From NCBI GenBank assembly GCA_023229795.1, contig JALNYP010000010.1:1-64000 (forward strand): a stretch of DNA of 64,000 nt, in the 5' to 3' direction. The stretch's first letter is position 1; each line of letters opens with the position of its first letter. The position numbers and the translations under genes were made by a program. Below, piece after piece: positions 17,800-25,557 of this stretch. Source of the stretch: Syntrophobacterales bacterium. GTDB taxonomy: Bacteria > Desulfobacterota > Desulfobaccia > Desulfobaccales > 0-14-0-80-60-11. The notes beneath the pieces are model-generated. The model saw only the letters and a list, made by a program, of their open reading frames with translations, was not told the origin of the DNA and did not search any database.

Positions 17800-20700
17800 T
17801 TACATGACCTCTATGTGGGGTGGCGACAGATTTTTGAGGCTGGTTTTCTTGATTGTTCCGGCAGTTGCCGCCATCCTCACCCGGTCCCGGCCTTCCTGCT
17901 TGGCGCGGTAGAGGGCGACGTCGGCGGCCTGGATAATCTCCAGTTCGGTGTCGCCGTGGTCCGGATACACTGCCACGCCCAAAGACAGCGTCGCGGGTTT
18001 CTGGCCCCGGTGGTTCCGATGCATCTCTTTGACGGCCTGGCGCAGGATCTCGGCCCGCTCCAGGGTAATTTTTTCTGAGGCCCCGGGCATGATCAAGAGA
18101 AATTCTTCGCCGCCGTAGCGGCAGGCAATATCCTCTTCCCGGACCAGGCTCTTCATCTGAGCTCCCAGAGTGCTCAGGAGTTCGTCCCCGGCATGGTGGC
18201 CGAAGGTGTCGTTATAAAGTTTAAACTGGTCCAGGTCCATCATGATCACGCCCAGGTTGGTCCCCAGGCGCTTCACCCGGTTCAGCTCCCGCACCAGGGT
18301 TTCCTCCATGTAGCGGCGGTTGAACAAACCGGTGAGGGGGTCGCGGATCGCCTGGCTGCGCAAGGTCTCTCTGAGCTTCAGGTTGGCCAGGGCCAGGGCC
18401 ATATCTTCCGCCACGGTCAGGGCCAGTTGCTCTTTGGCGGCGGTCAATTCGGGCCGGCCATCTTCGGTCGGGGAGCCCGCCCGCAGGTGGAAGATCCCTA
18501 GGGTTTCGCCCTGGGCGATGAGGGGCACGCACATATAGCCGCCGGGGATGGCTTCACTCACATGACGGCAGATCATGGACCCGCCCGCCTCCGTTACCTT
18601 ATGGACCCGGCCGCGCCGCACCGACCAGCATTCATCCGGGGCAAAGACCGAAACCTCCGCGGCGTTTAATCCCCACCCCGCGGTGGCCTCAAAGAGGTTC
18701 CGGGAATTATTGAGGATGTACAAGGCCCCTGAGTCGCTCGGAAAAAATCTGGGCATGAAATGGGAAATTGCCGCGTAAGCCTCTTCCGAGGTCTGGCAGG
18801 ACTGGAGAATATCCGCCATTTCACTGGCCAGCGTCATGGTGCGGTTCTGTTCTTCGACCTGGGACACCGCGGCATGGAGCTTGTCATTGGCGGTTTGGAC
18901 GGCCTCTTCCCATTGCCGGCGCTCGGTGATATCCACAAAGTTTTCCAGCAGGTAGCCTTTACCCTGCAACGATATGGGCACCACCGTCTGAATAATCCAG
19001 CGGCTGCCCCCATCGCCCCGCAGCAAGATCCGTTGAGTATCGGCCACGGTATCGTCCAGATCGGAAATGGGACTGCTCCCGTTCTGAGGGGCGCGGATGA
19101 ATCTCTGCCGGGGGGAGCCCACGATTTTATCTTTGGGGGAGCCCATGAGTTTGACCGCCACCGGGTTGGCGTCCACGATGCTCTGGGTCTCGGGGTCGAT
19201 GATCAACACCCCGGTCTGGACGTTATCCAGGATGGTCTTGAGGCCGCGTTCGCTTTCCCGCAGGGTTTCATCCAGCCGCTGGCGATGGATGGCCATGGCA
19301 TAGAGCAGCGCCAGACGTTCACAAATCTCCTGATCCCGGCGGGTATACTCGCGGCCGGCATCGGCCAGGGCGATCTGCCCCACCAGCCGGTCTTCGATGA
19401 TGGCCGGCACCGAGAGAAAGCGGCGGATGGGAAGCGTGCCCATAGACCTGGGACCTGCCTGGGGATCGTTGATGATCAAGGGCTGGTGGTGTTTCAGGAC
19501 CCAGCCGCAAAGGCCGCGGCAAGCCTCGAAGAGGCTGGCGTTATTCCGGCCCGCCCCGGCGTCGGTAACCTCCCCGGTCATCTCCGGGATCACCAGGTCC
19601 CCGGTCTGGGGGTTGATATATCCGGCAAATCCCAGGTTACTGTCGGTGAGACGCAGGGCGCGGTCGTGCACCAGGGAGGCGATCTCCTCCAGGGGCAAGG
19701 CGGTCAGCAAGGTCCGGGAAAGTTCGGCGATGGAGGCGTTGACCGTGGCTTCCCAGGCCAGTTCGGCCTCGGCGCGCTTGCGCGCGGTGACGTCCCGGAC
19801 GAACACGAGTTCCTGGATCCTCTGCCCATAGAAGATCTTGGCCCCGGTGATTTCCACGTCTACCGGGGTGCCGTCCCGGCGCCGGTAACGCCGATGCAGC
19901 ATGCATGCCGGGCCGTTCAGGTCCGCGGCCGCATCCTCGCCGGTCTCGACAAGCTCGTCGATATTCAGGTTGACCAGTTCTGCCGGAGTATATCCCAGCC
20001 ATTGGGCCATAAAGGGATTGGCATCGAGCACCTTGCGGTTTTCCGGGTCATAGACGAACACTGCTTCGGGAGCCGCGGCAAACATAGCCCGGAACCGCGC
20101 CTCCGAAGCCTCGACGCGATTGGCCCCCTCCCGAATGGACAGGTTGCTGCCGGCCGCGACCAGGATCAACACCACAAGGATAAAGGCTAAGGCAATGCCC
20201 AAGGACCGATAAAGCACTTCCAGGTGGACCGGCGCCAAAAACACCAGGGTCCAGCCCGGCGCCATCAAGGCGTCGATGTCTTGCCGGTAGAGGAGGTAAT
20301 GATTGCCATCCAGGCTGGCGTCGGCGCCATCCGCCAGGGCCTCGGGAAAGACCGACTCGGTATAGACGGCCGCGGCCTTGCCATTTTGCGGGCCCGGGGC
20401 CGACGGCCAGAGGTTCTGATAGTCGAGGTAAGGGCGGCTGCCCGCGAACACCACCCCTTGGGGGTCGATGAGAAAGGCAGGGTCGAAGTTGCGCAGGTCT
20501 TGCTGAAATTTATCCAGCGTCATCTTGAGGACCGCCACCCCCACGATCTTGCCCTCCTGGTCCCGAACCGGATGGGAGGCGTAAAAGCCGCGCTTTTTGG
20601 AGGTCACGCCCAGGGCGAAATGGCGGGCGGTCTGGCCGGCCATGGCCTTCTGAAAGTAAGGCCGGAAGGCATAGGATTGGCCCACAAAGCTATCCGGGGC

Positions 20701-21747
20701 GCCCCGGTTGGAGGAGGCGATGGTGGTTCCGGTTTTGTCCAGGAGATAAGCCACCGACGCGCCGAAGCGCTGCTGATAGCGGTCCAGCACCGAGTTGGCC
20801 CGGGCCAGGGTCTCGGCGGACTTCGATTCCAGGACCGGACCGATCCAGGGCGAGCCGGACAGGGCCTTTACGGCTTCTTCGGCTTCCCCCAGTTCAAAGG
20901 TCAAGCGTTGAATGATGATTTTACTCTGACCGACGCCGTCCTTGCGGATCTGGTCCCGGGCCACTTGGCCCAGGAATTGGGTCAAGAACCAGCCCGAGAT
21001 TAAAATGGCTGACAGGGCCAGCCCGAGGCCCAGCATGAAGCGGGACCGGTGCCGGGTGCTGCCTTCATACTCCGCGGACCGCGACACCTGGAAATGCACC
21101 GAGATCATGGCGGCAATCCCCACCGCCAGCACCCCTCGCACTAGCTGTATCGGCAGGCCGGTCAAGCCGGTGAAGGTCTCGTAGTTGACCAGGGAGGCCG
21201 GGAAAAACCGGGCCGCGGGCACGACCAACCCGGCCGCCAGGCCGTAGACCAGGAAACCGGCGGCGCCGGCCGTCAGCCAGGGGCGGCCGCGGGAGCCGGC
21301 CTCTTGCCCTTCTTCATATAAGGCCCAGCCTGCCCACAGGCTGCCCACCAGTCCCAGGGCATACCGGGTGGCGGCGTTCAGGCCGCTCCAGCCGGCGAGG
21401 CCCCCCAGGCCGGCGCCCAGGAGCAGAACTCCCGGGACCCAGCGCCCCGGTCCCCGCCCTTGCCGCCGGATGCCGCTGACACGGCCGAATTCTACCAGGC
21501 AGAGAAAGGACAAGGCCAGGACTGCCGCCCGTAAGCCTGTAAACCAGACCTCAGGCGGCAGACGCAGAGCCAGGAGATCCAGCCATTCGTTGATCCCATG
21601 GATCAGCCCGAAACCGGCCAGATAGATCCAGGGAAGCCGCTGGCTCCCCTCTTTGGTGAGGATATAGGAAACTGCCCCCAGGCAGATGAAGGCCAGGCCG
21701 TAAAAGAAAAAAATGTAGTCAAGTTGTCCCTGCAGCCAGATACTCAC
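17800..21747 (-). CDS. Multidomain diguanylate cyclase (7TM-like, Cache, PAS, GAF, PAS, GAF, GGDEF)
   Basis: A 1315-residue membrane sensor that should make cyclic di-GMP. Order: an N-terminal block of about seven hydrophobic helices (to about 225), a further membrane helix, a periplasmic Cache-like domain (AYRPYF-type region with FRPYFQKAMAGQTA), a membrane helix near 515, a PAS domain (FRAMFAAAPEAVFVYD), a GAF domain, a second PAS (ILDNVQTGVLIIDPETQ), another GAF and a C-terminal GGDEF domain. The active site reads YGGEEF and the inhibitory RxxD site (REED) precedes it by five residues, so both catalysis and product inhibition look intact. GTG start. It lies upstream of the chemosensory operon in the same direction, about 300 bases away. 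Confidence 0.9.
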   Translation of the reverse strand: MSIWLQGQLDYIFFFYGLAFICLGAVSYILTKEGSQRLPWIYLAGFGLIHGINEWLDLLALRLPPEVWFTGLRAAVLALSFLCLVEFGRVSGIRRQGRGPGRWVPGVLLLGAGLGGLAGWSGLNAATRYALGLVGSLWAGWALYEEGQEAGSRGRPWLTAGAAGFLVYGLAAGLVVPAARFFPASLVNYETFTGLTGLPIQLVRGVLAVGIAAMISVHFQVSRSAEYEGSTRHRSRFMLGLGLALSAILISGWFLTQFLGQVARDQIRKDGVGQSKIIIQRLTFELGEAEEAVKALSGSPWIGPVLESKSAETLARANSVLDRYQQRFGASVAYLLDKTGTTIASSNRGAPDSFVGQSYAFRPYFQKAMAGQTARHFALGVTSKKRGFYASHPVRDQEGKIVGVAVLKMTLDKFQQDLRNFDPAFLIDPQGVVFAGSRPYLDYQNLWPSAPGPQNGKAAAVYTESVFPEALADGADASLDGNHYLLYRQDIDALMAPGWTLVFLAPVHLEVLYRSLGIALAFILVVLILVAAGSNLSIREGANRVEASEARFRAMFAAAPEAVFVYDPENRKVLDANPFMAQWLGYTPAELVNLNIDELVETGEDAAADLNGPACMLHRRYRRRDGTPVDVEITGAKIFYGQRIQELVFVRDVTARKRAEAELAWEATVNASIAELSRTLLTALPLEEIASLVHDRALRLTDSNLGFAGYINPQTGDLVIPEMTGEVTDAGAGRNNASLFEACRGLCGWVLKHHQPLIINDPQAGPRSMGTLPIRRFLSVPAIIEDRLVGQIALADAGREYTRRDQEICERLALLYAMAIHRQRLDETLRESERGLKTILDNVQTGVLIIDPETQSIVDANPVAVKLMGSPKDKIVGSPRQRFIRAPQNGSSPISDLDDTVADTQRILLRGDGGSRWIIQTVVPISLQGKGYLLENFVDITERRQWEEAVQTANDKLHAAVSQVEEQNRTMTLASEMADILQSCQTSEEAYAAISHFMPRFFPSDSGALYILNNSRNLFEATAGWGLNAAEVSVFAPDECWSVRRGRVHKVTEAGGSMICRHVSEAIPGGYMCVPLIAQGETLGIFHLRAGSPTEDGRPELTAAKEQLALTVAEDMALALANLKLRETLRSQAIRDPLTGLFNRRYMEETLVRELNRVKRLGTNLGVIMMDLDQFKLYNDTFGHHAGDELLSTLGAQMKSLVREEDIACRYGGEEFLLIMPGASEKITLERAEILRQAVKEMHRNHRGQKPATLSLGVAVYPDHGDTELEIIQAADVALYRAKQEGRDRVRMAATAGTIKKTSLKNLSPPHIEVM

Positions 21748-22167
21748 GATACGCCCTAGTCCTGAGGAGAGAACAATTTTACCATTTGCAAGGCATCCCC
21801 CGGCATTTCCCGGGTTTCAGCAATTCCACAAATCCGCGCTAATCTTCTTAATCATTTGAATGCATCATCGAACTTTATTGAAGGGGAGTAAATCGGGATA
21901 TCTCCTGATAAAGCCCGGAAAAACACCTGAATTTGACCGGGGATTCTCACCTAGAGACGCATTTTCGCCGGGCATATCTGTGAAATATCAGGAAAAAGAT
22001 TTGCACTAGCCGACTTGTCGGCTGGAGGCGGAGGCTGGCCGGTGGGGAAGCGGTGGGAAAACGGGTTATGGCGCCATCCTGATTGAAGCGCAGGACCTAG
22101 ATGACTCTCTCTAGTCCCGCGCTTCGCACAGAAGGACAATTGAGGGGAAGGTCGGCTTGGCCGCGGT
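21748..22167. other. Intergenic region with a strong hairpin at 22085-22125
   Basis: No coding frame is convincing. A long hairpin with arms GAAGCGC/GCGCTTC, then GGAC/GTCC and CTAGA/TCTAG, lies 42 bases beyond the stop of the minus-strand gene at 22168. It lacks a U-run but may end that transcript or protect its 3' end. The part nearest 21748 should hold the promoter of the diguanylate cyclase gene; no clear one is seen. Confidence 0.5.
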
Positions 22168-22632
22168 TCAGCGCTGGCGCCAGGCTTCCCACATGGGCTT
22201 GCCTTCCATATCCCGGAGCTTTAACACGGAATCGCCCACCGTCACTTCCGCGGCGATCAGACGGGTCTGCCCTTTCTCTTCCAGGCAGACCCCCTGGACC
22301 CGCACTTCCTGCCCCGGCTCCAGGGAAAAGGCCTGGCGCTCCAGATACCATACGGGTCCCAGGTGAACCCGCACCTGGCCCCGGTCCTTGGTATCCACGA
22401 TGATGGCCATGCCGGGATACATGTTATCCTGCAGGGTCTCGGTAAAGACCCGGCTCACTTTGCCCGTGATGGTCAGCGGCCGGCAGACGCCCTTGGCGGC
22501 GCATTCATAGGGGGTATAAGGGCAGGGACGAAATCCCTGGCCCCGCCCCTGGCCCCAGGCCGGGCCGGACACCGCCCAACACCACACCATCACGCCTAAA
22601 ACACTTGTCCCAATTATCTGCCACCGTTTCAT
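22168..22632 (-). CDS. Small secreted protein, probable OB-fold, function unknown
   Basis: The 154-residue product begins with a Sec signal peptide (KR, a hydrophobic core, then AWG near residue 27). A short Cys-containing segment (CPYTPYECAAKGVC) with three cysteines follows, then about 90 residues of strand-rich sequence (ITGKVSRVF, MAIIVDTKDRGQVRVHLGP, EVRVQGVCLEE) that resembles the OB-fold proteins found in bacterial periplasms. An AGGAGG site precedes the ATG. It follows the outer-membrane protein gene by only 17 bases, so the two form an operon and may work together at the envelope. Confidence 0.7.
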   Translation of the reverse strand: MKRWQIIGTSVLGVMVWCWAVSGPAWGQGRGQGFRPCPYTPYECAAKGVCRPLTITGKVSRVFTETLQDNMYPGMAIIVDTKDRGQVRVHLGPVWYLERQAFSLEPGQEVRVQGVCLEEKGQTRLIAAEVTVGDSVLKLRDMEGKPMWEAWRQR

Positions 22633-22649
22633 ACGATGGTCCTCCTTTC

Positions 22650-23738
22650 TTAAAAAGCATATACCATAGATAATAGCGGCGTTATCGCGGCATCGGTGTT
22701 TTTGCCCGCGAAGTCGATATTTAACCCCAGGGCCACGGAGAATTTATCCGTGGCCATGTACTCGATGCCCGGCGAGACCGAGATCAAGGCCTCGGCGGGC
22801 AGATTGGCCCGGTGACCGAACAGACGCCCGCCGCTCCAATAACTGGTGAGCTCCAGGAGCGCCACCCACTTGCCGAACAGAGGATATTCCGCCGCCAGGT
22901 TTAACGTGACAAAGTCCCGGGGATAGTTGCGCAACTGGGTGGCCACGGGGTCGCCCTCCACCAGGTTGCCGTTTTCATCCAGAACCAGCCCGGTTCTATC
23001 CTCCCTGCTGTCGAAAGCGGTCTGCATAGTATACCAGACGTTGGCATAAAAGATGAGGGGTTTCACCCATTTGGACATATTTAAGCCGGTAGTGAAGGCG
23101 TAGGCCCCGCCTCCCAGTTGATCGGTTCCCAACCGCCCGGGATTGAGGTGACGAAAATGGCCGGTGGGGAAATCGGTGGCGAAGAGAGCGGTCACCGTGG
23201 GTATGGTTTTGGTCTCTTCCACCAGGCGGTATTTAAAAGTCAGATTGATGTCGCCCAAGCCTCCGAAATTGGCGGCGCGCTCCCCGTTCGGCCCCAGTTC
23301 ATTGACGTTGCCGGCCCAGTTGTGGACGTAAGGGATCACCGCGAAGACCTCCAGGTTATTCATCAGCCCATAAGTGAATTTCCAATCCATACTGTAAGTC
23401 TTCAAATTACCGCCCGCCGTGACCCTTCGCCAGTTCCGGGTCAAGCCGTCAGTGATGAAGCTGAGCCCGAAAGTGGGCTGGACCGCGAATCTGCCCTTGT
23501 CGATGGGAATGGCGGTGTCGGTGATGATGGGGCCAAAGGTGGTGGGGCACTCTTCTTCCTTGGCTTTCGGCTCACAGGGTTCCTGGGGTTTTTCGAATTG
23601 AATTTCGCCCTCTACCGCGGCGGGGGGTGAGGTTTTCTCTTTATCCTCAGCCGCGCCGGCCGGGCTGACCCACCCCACCGCCAGGCACGATAAAAAGCAA
23701 ATCGGTAGCAAAAATAACCAGCTCCGTGCACACCTCAT
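22650..23738 (-). CDS. Outer-membrane beta-barrel protein (MetA-pathway/transporter-like), copy 1
   Basis: A 362-residue exported protein with a signal peptide ending near AGAA (residue 30), then a Lys/Glu/Pro-rich stretch with a Cys pair, then a predominantly beta domain with alternating hydrophobic residues and a C-terminal aromatic (VYAF), as in outer-membrane barrels. Landmarks GPIITDTAIP, NWRRVTAGGN, LGDINLTFKYRL and FPTGHFRHLNPGRLGTD resemble proteins annotated as putative MetA-pathway of phenol degradation, a family of barrel proteins whose role is mostly unproven. It is clearly paralogous to the gene at 25558-26544. A 23-base palindrome overlaps its probable promoter. Confidence 0.8.
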   Translation of the reverse strand: MRCARSWLFLLPICFLSCLAVGWVSPAGAAEDKEKTSPPAAVEGEIQFEKPQEPCEPKAKEEECPTTFGPIITDTAIPIDKGRFAVQPTFGLSFITDGLTRNWRRVTAGGNLKTYSMDWKFTYGLMNNLEVFAVIPYVHNWAGNVNELGPNGERAANFGGLGDINLTFKYRLVEETKTIPTVTALFATDFPTGHFRHLNPGRLGTDQLGGGAYAFTTGLNMSKWVKPLIFYANVWYTMQTAFDSREDRTGLVLDENGNLVEGDPVATQLRNYPRDFVTLNLAAEYPLFGKWVALLELTSYWSGGRLFGHRANLPAEALISVSPGIEYMATDKFSVALGLNIDFAGKNTDAAITPLLSMVYAF

Positions 23739-23814
23739 TTACTCTCTCCTTTCCATGCCGCATCGCTGCGGTCCTAAAACTGCAATACCCAAGGCGATAC
23801 CAGCAGACAGGACT

Positions 23815-23837
23815 ATAATGCAACTAAGTTGCATTAT
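23815..23837 (-). promoter_or_regulatory. Perfect 23-base palindromic operator
   Basis: ATAATGCAACT and AGTTGCATTAT flank a single central base. On the minus strand TATAGT overlaps the end of the palindrome and could be the -10 of the outer-membrane protein gene, whose start is about 80 bases away. The symmetry and position suggest a dimeric repressor site, perhaps of a Fur/DtxR-type metal regulator; the regulator is not identified. Confidence 0.55.
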
Positions 23838-24002
23838 CCTGCCAATACTCTTATTCCTGACAAACTTCAAGCAAAAAATGGCCTGGGCGGGCAACAGCCT
23901 TAAGGGCTAAGGCCTCAGCCCTAAGGCTCAGATTGACGTATCACCCGCGCCTCGTCTGCTGCCGGGATTGTCTCTCTCTTGCCCCTCTAGGCCTGTACCG
24001 GG
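23838..24002. other. Intergenic stretch with a stem-loop, no gene seen
   Basis: A hairpin with arms AGCCTTAAGGGCT and AGCCCTAAGGCT lies near 23895-23930. It has no U-run. Nothing else is recognisable here; a candidate small RNA starts just beyond. Confidence 0.35.
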
Positions 24003-24106
24003 AAAAAAAAAGCCACGAAAACTCAGGGCCGAGGGGCGCCAAAGCCTTCGTGGCTTCAATTCAATATTTTTGGGGTATGGCTGTCCGGGGTTCATTCCCG
24101 GAGCCT
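24003..24106 (-). ncRNA. Candidate small RNA of about 100 nt
   Basis: A promoter-like element on the minus strand (see 24114-24141) is followed by a sequence able to form a compact hairpin (GGCT, CCGGG, loop AATGAAC, CCCGG, AGCC; about 24074-24100), then by a strong intrinsic terminator: GAAGCCACGAA and TTCGTGGCTT arms (24047-24056 with 24010-24019) and a run of at least eight U residues. No coding frame with a ribosome site fits. It lies 170 bases past cbiK in the same direction, so it could alternatively be the 3' end of the cbiK mRNA. I recognise no known RNA family. Confidence 0.45.
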
Positions 24107-24113
24107 CCAAGAC

Positions 24114-24141
24114 CTTATGACAAGAGCAGGCTTTTTGTCAA
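24114..24141 (-). promoter_or_regulatory. Candidate promoter of the small RNA
   Basis: A perfect TTGACA (24136-24141) with CATAAG (24114-24119) at a 16-base spacing points away from cbiK towards the terminator at 24003-24056. Confidence 0.45.
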
Positions 24142-24279
24142 CAGGTTTTATGCGCGCCGCCCCAAAAAAAGGCGCCTTCGAGAATTTGAATGACTTTGGA
24201 GTTCTTATCATTAATGAATTGCAATTGCAATAGTCTGAAGCGATTCCTCTCCTGGTCAACCCATCTTCCTGCCGACGCG

Positions 24280-25146
24280 TCACAGGCCCTTCAGCGCCTG
24301 GGCCAGATGGTCCAGGTAGATATCTATTATCCTATCCTGATAGCCCAGCCCCTTTTTGACCCCCTCGATGCGATAGGGTTTTTGCTTGAGCAGTTCCGAT
24401 TTCCAACTTTCCGGGTCATCTCCCAACATATCCTTGGCGACATGTTCACCGGCCACAAACATGAAGGGCATGAGGACCACGGTGTTAGGGTTGGCCTTTT
24501 TGACGGCCTCGAAGGCCTCTTCCTTGCTGGGTTTTTCTTCCACGGTGCCCAGAAAGACATTCGGGTAATGGGCCCGCAGCAGCCGGTCAAAGGCAAAATA
24601 GGCCTTCTCTCCCTCAGGGACGGGGCTGCCGTGGGCCATCAGGACCACCACGGTGTCCTTTGCATCCTTGGGGAAGGTCTGGGCTATGACCTGGAGGGTC
24701 CGCTCTTGATCCTTGGGGCTGCTCAGCAGCGGTTTTCCCAGGGCAACTTTGAGGCCGGGGATCTCCCGGCTTACCTGCACGACTTTCTTGTCCCACTCCT
24801 CTCCCGGCACGATATGGAGAGACTGGATCACCACCCGGGCATAACCGGCTGCTTTTAATTCCCGCAAGGTCGTGCCCAGGTCATTGAGCTGCTTGCCCTT
24901 TTCCTTGGCGACCTTGTTCCGGACTTTATGGGAAGTGAAAGCCCAGCGGATTTCATAGCCGGGAAAGCGCGCTTTGACTTTTTCTTCAAAATAGTTATAA
25001 GTGTCAAAGGCTTCTGTAGTAGTGCCAAAGGCCGCCAAGACGATGGCGGGCTTGGCCGTTGAGGCTGCGTTCAGGGTCCACGGGGCGCTTAGCATTGAGA
25101 AGATAAGCGCCAAAACCAACCATCCGAATTTACGTTGCTTTCCCAT
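24280..25146 (-). CDS. cbiK: Periplasmic sirohydrochlorin cobaltochelatase CbiK
   Basis: CbiK inserts Co2+ into sirohydrochlorin in the anaerobic cobalamin route. The 288-residue protein has the CbiK fold motifs ALAAFGTTTEAF-like start (VLAAFGTTTEAFD), the first catalytic His near 172 (LMAHGSPVPEG) and the second near 235 (FVAGEHVAKDM). The first 28 residues form a signal peptide (KQRKFG, hydrophobic core, LNA), so this is the exported form known from Desulfovibrio rather than the cytosolic enzyme. What a periplasmic chelatase does is not settled; metal or tetrapyrrole handling has been proposed for the exported type. A cobalamin riboswitch and terminator lie upstream, so high B12 should shut it off. 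Confidence 0.92.
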   Translation of the reverse strand: MGKQRKFGWLVLALIFSMLSAPWTLNAASTAKPAIVLAAFGTTTEAFDTYNYFEEKVKARFPGYEIRWAFTSHKVRNKVAKEKGKQLNDLGTTLRELKAAGYARVVIQSLHIVPGEEWDKKVVQVSREIPGLKVALGKPLLSSPKDQERTLQVIAQTFPKDAKDTVVVLMAHGSPVPEGEKAYFAFDRLLRAHYPNVFLGTVEEKPSKEEAFEAVKKANPNTVVLMPFMFVAGEHVAKDMLGDDPESWKSELLKQKPYRIEGVKKGLGYQDRIIDIYLDHLAQALKGL

Positions 25147-25172
25147 GTCGCTCTCCTGTACTTGGTTTTTTC

Positions 25173-25207
25173 AAAAAAAAATCCTTAAGTCACAAGGACT
25201 TAAGGAT
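25173..25207 (-). terminator. Riboswitch-controlled terminator before cbiK
   Basis: On the minus strand ATCCTTAAGT and ACTTAAGGAT form a perfect 10-bp stem with a 7-base loop, followed by nine U residues. It sits between the cobalamin aptamer and the cbiK start codon, the expected place for an expression platform. Confidence 0.85.
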
Positions 25208-25264
25208 TGCACCCAGCTTCTTTACCCTTAATGGAGCTTACCGCCCGCTAGGCCTCGTAGGGGC

Positions 25265-25445
25265 TTAAGCCTTTATCCGGGCAGGTCTTCTGACTCCCGG
25301 TTCAACCTACTCCCTGCGCCTTCCCATCTCGCTTCAGTGAGACAGTGGCTTGTTGCAGGTTTCGTCCCCGGTTACAGCGGCGGGACCGTGCCGGTTTTTC
25401 ACCGGCTTCCCTATTATGCCCTGGGCAGGGCACCCGAATATTTAT
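25265..25445 (-). promoter_or_regulatory. Cobalamin (B12) riboswitch
   Basis: The minus strand shows the conserved order of the cobalamin aptamer: GGGAAGCCGGTGAAAAACC-type opening, CCGCTGTAACCGG, then the B12-box region GCCACTGTC, GGGAAGGC and GGAGTAGG, ending AGTCAGAAGACCTGCC. The match to the class consensus is strong over the whole length; the outer stem ends are approximate. It precedes cbiK, a cobalt chelatase of the B12 pathway, as expected. Confidence 0.93.
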
Positions 25446-25557
25446 GGCTCCAAGATATAGGGATCTATATTCCGGTTGTCAAGAATAAATTTTGGGGCCA
25501 GGGGAAAACGAGCGGGCTGCCAGGTCGTTTCCCCCGGCCGCCTCAATAATCTTTATC

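Noticed and set aside
24074..24100. A tRNA-like T-arm (CCGGG and CCCGG arms) on the plus strand
   Set aside because: No acceptor, D or anticodon arm can be built around it and the loop lacks the conserved A; read better as a hairpin of the minus-strand RNA.
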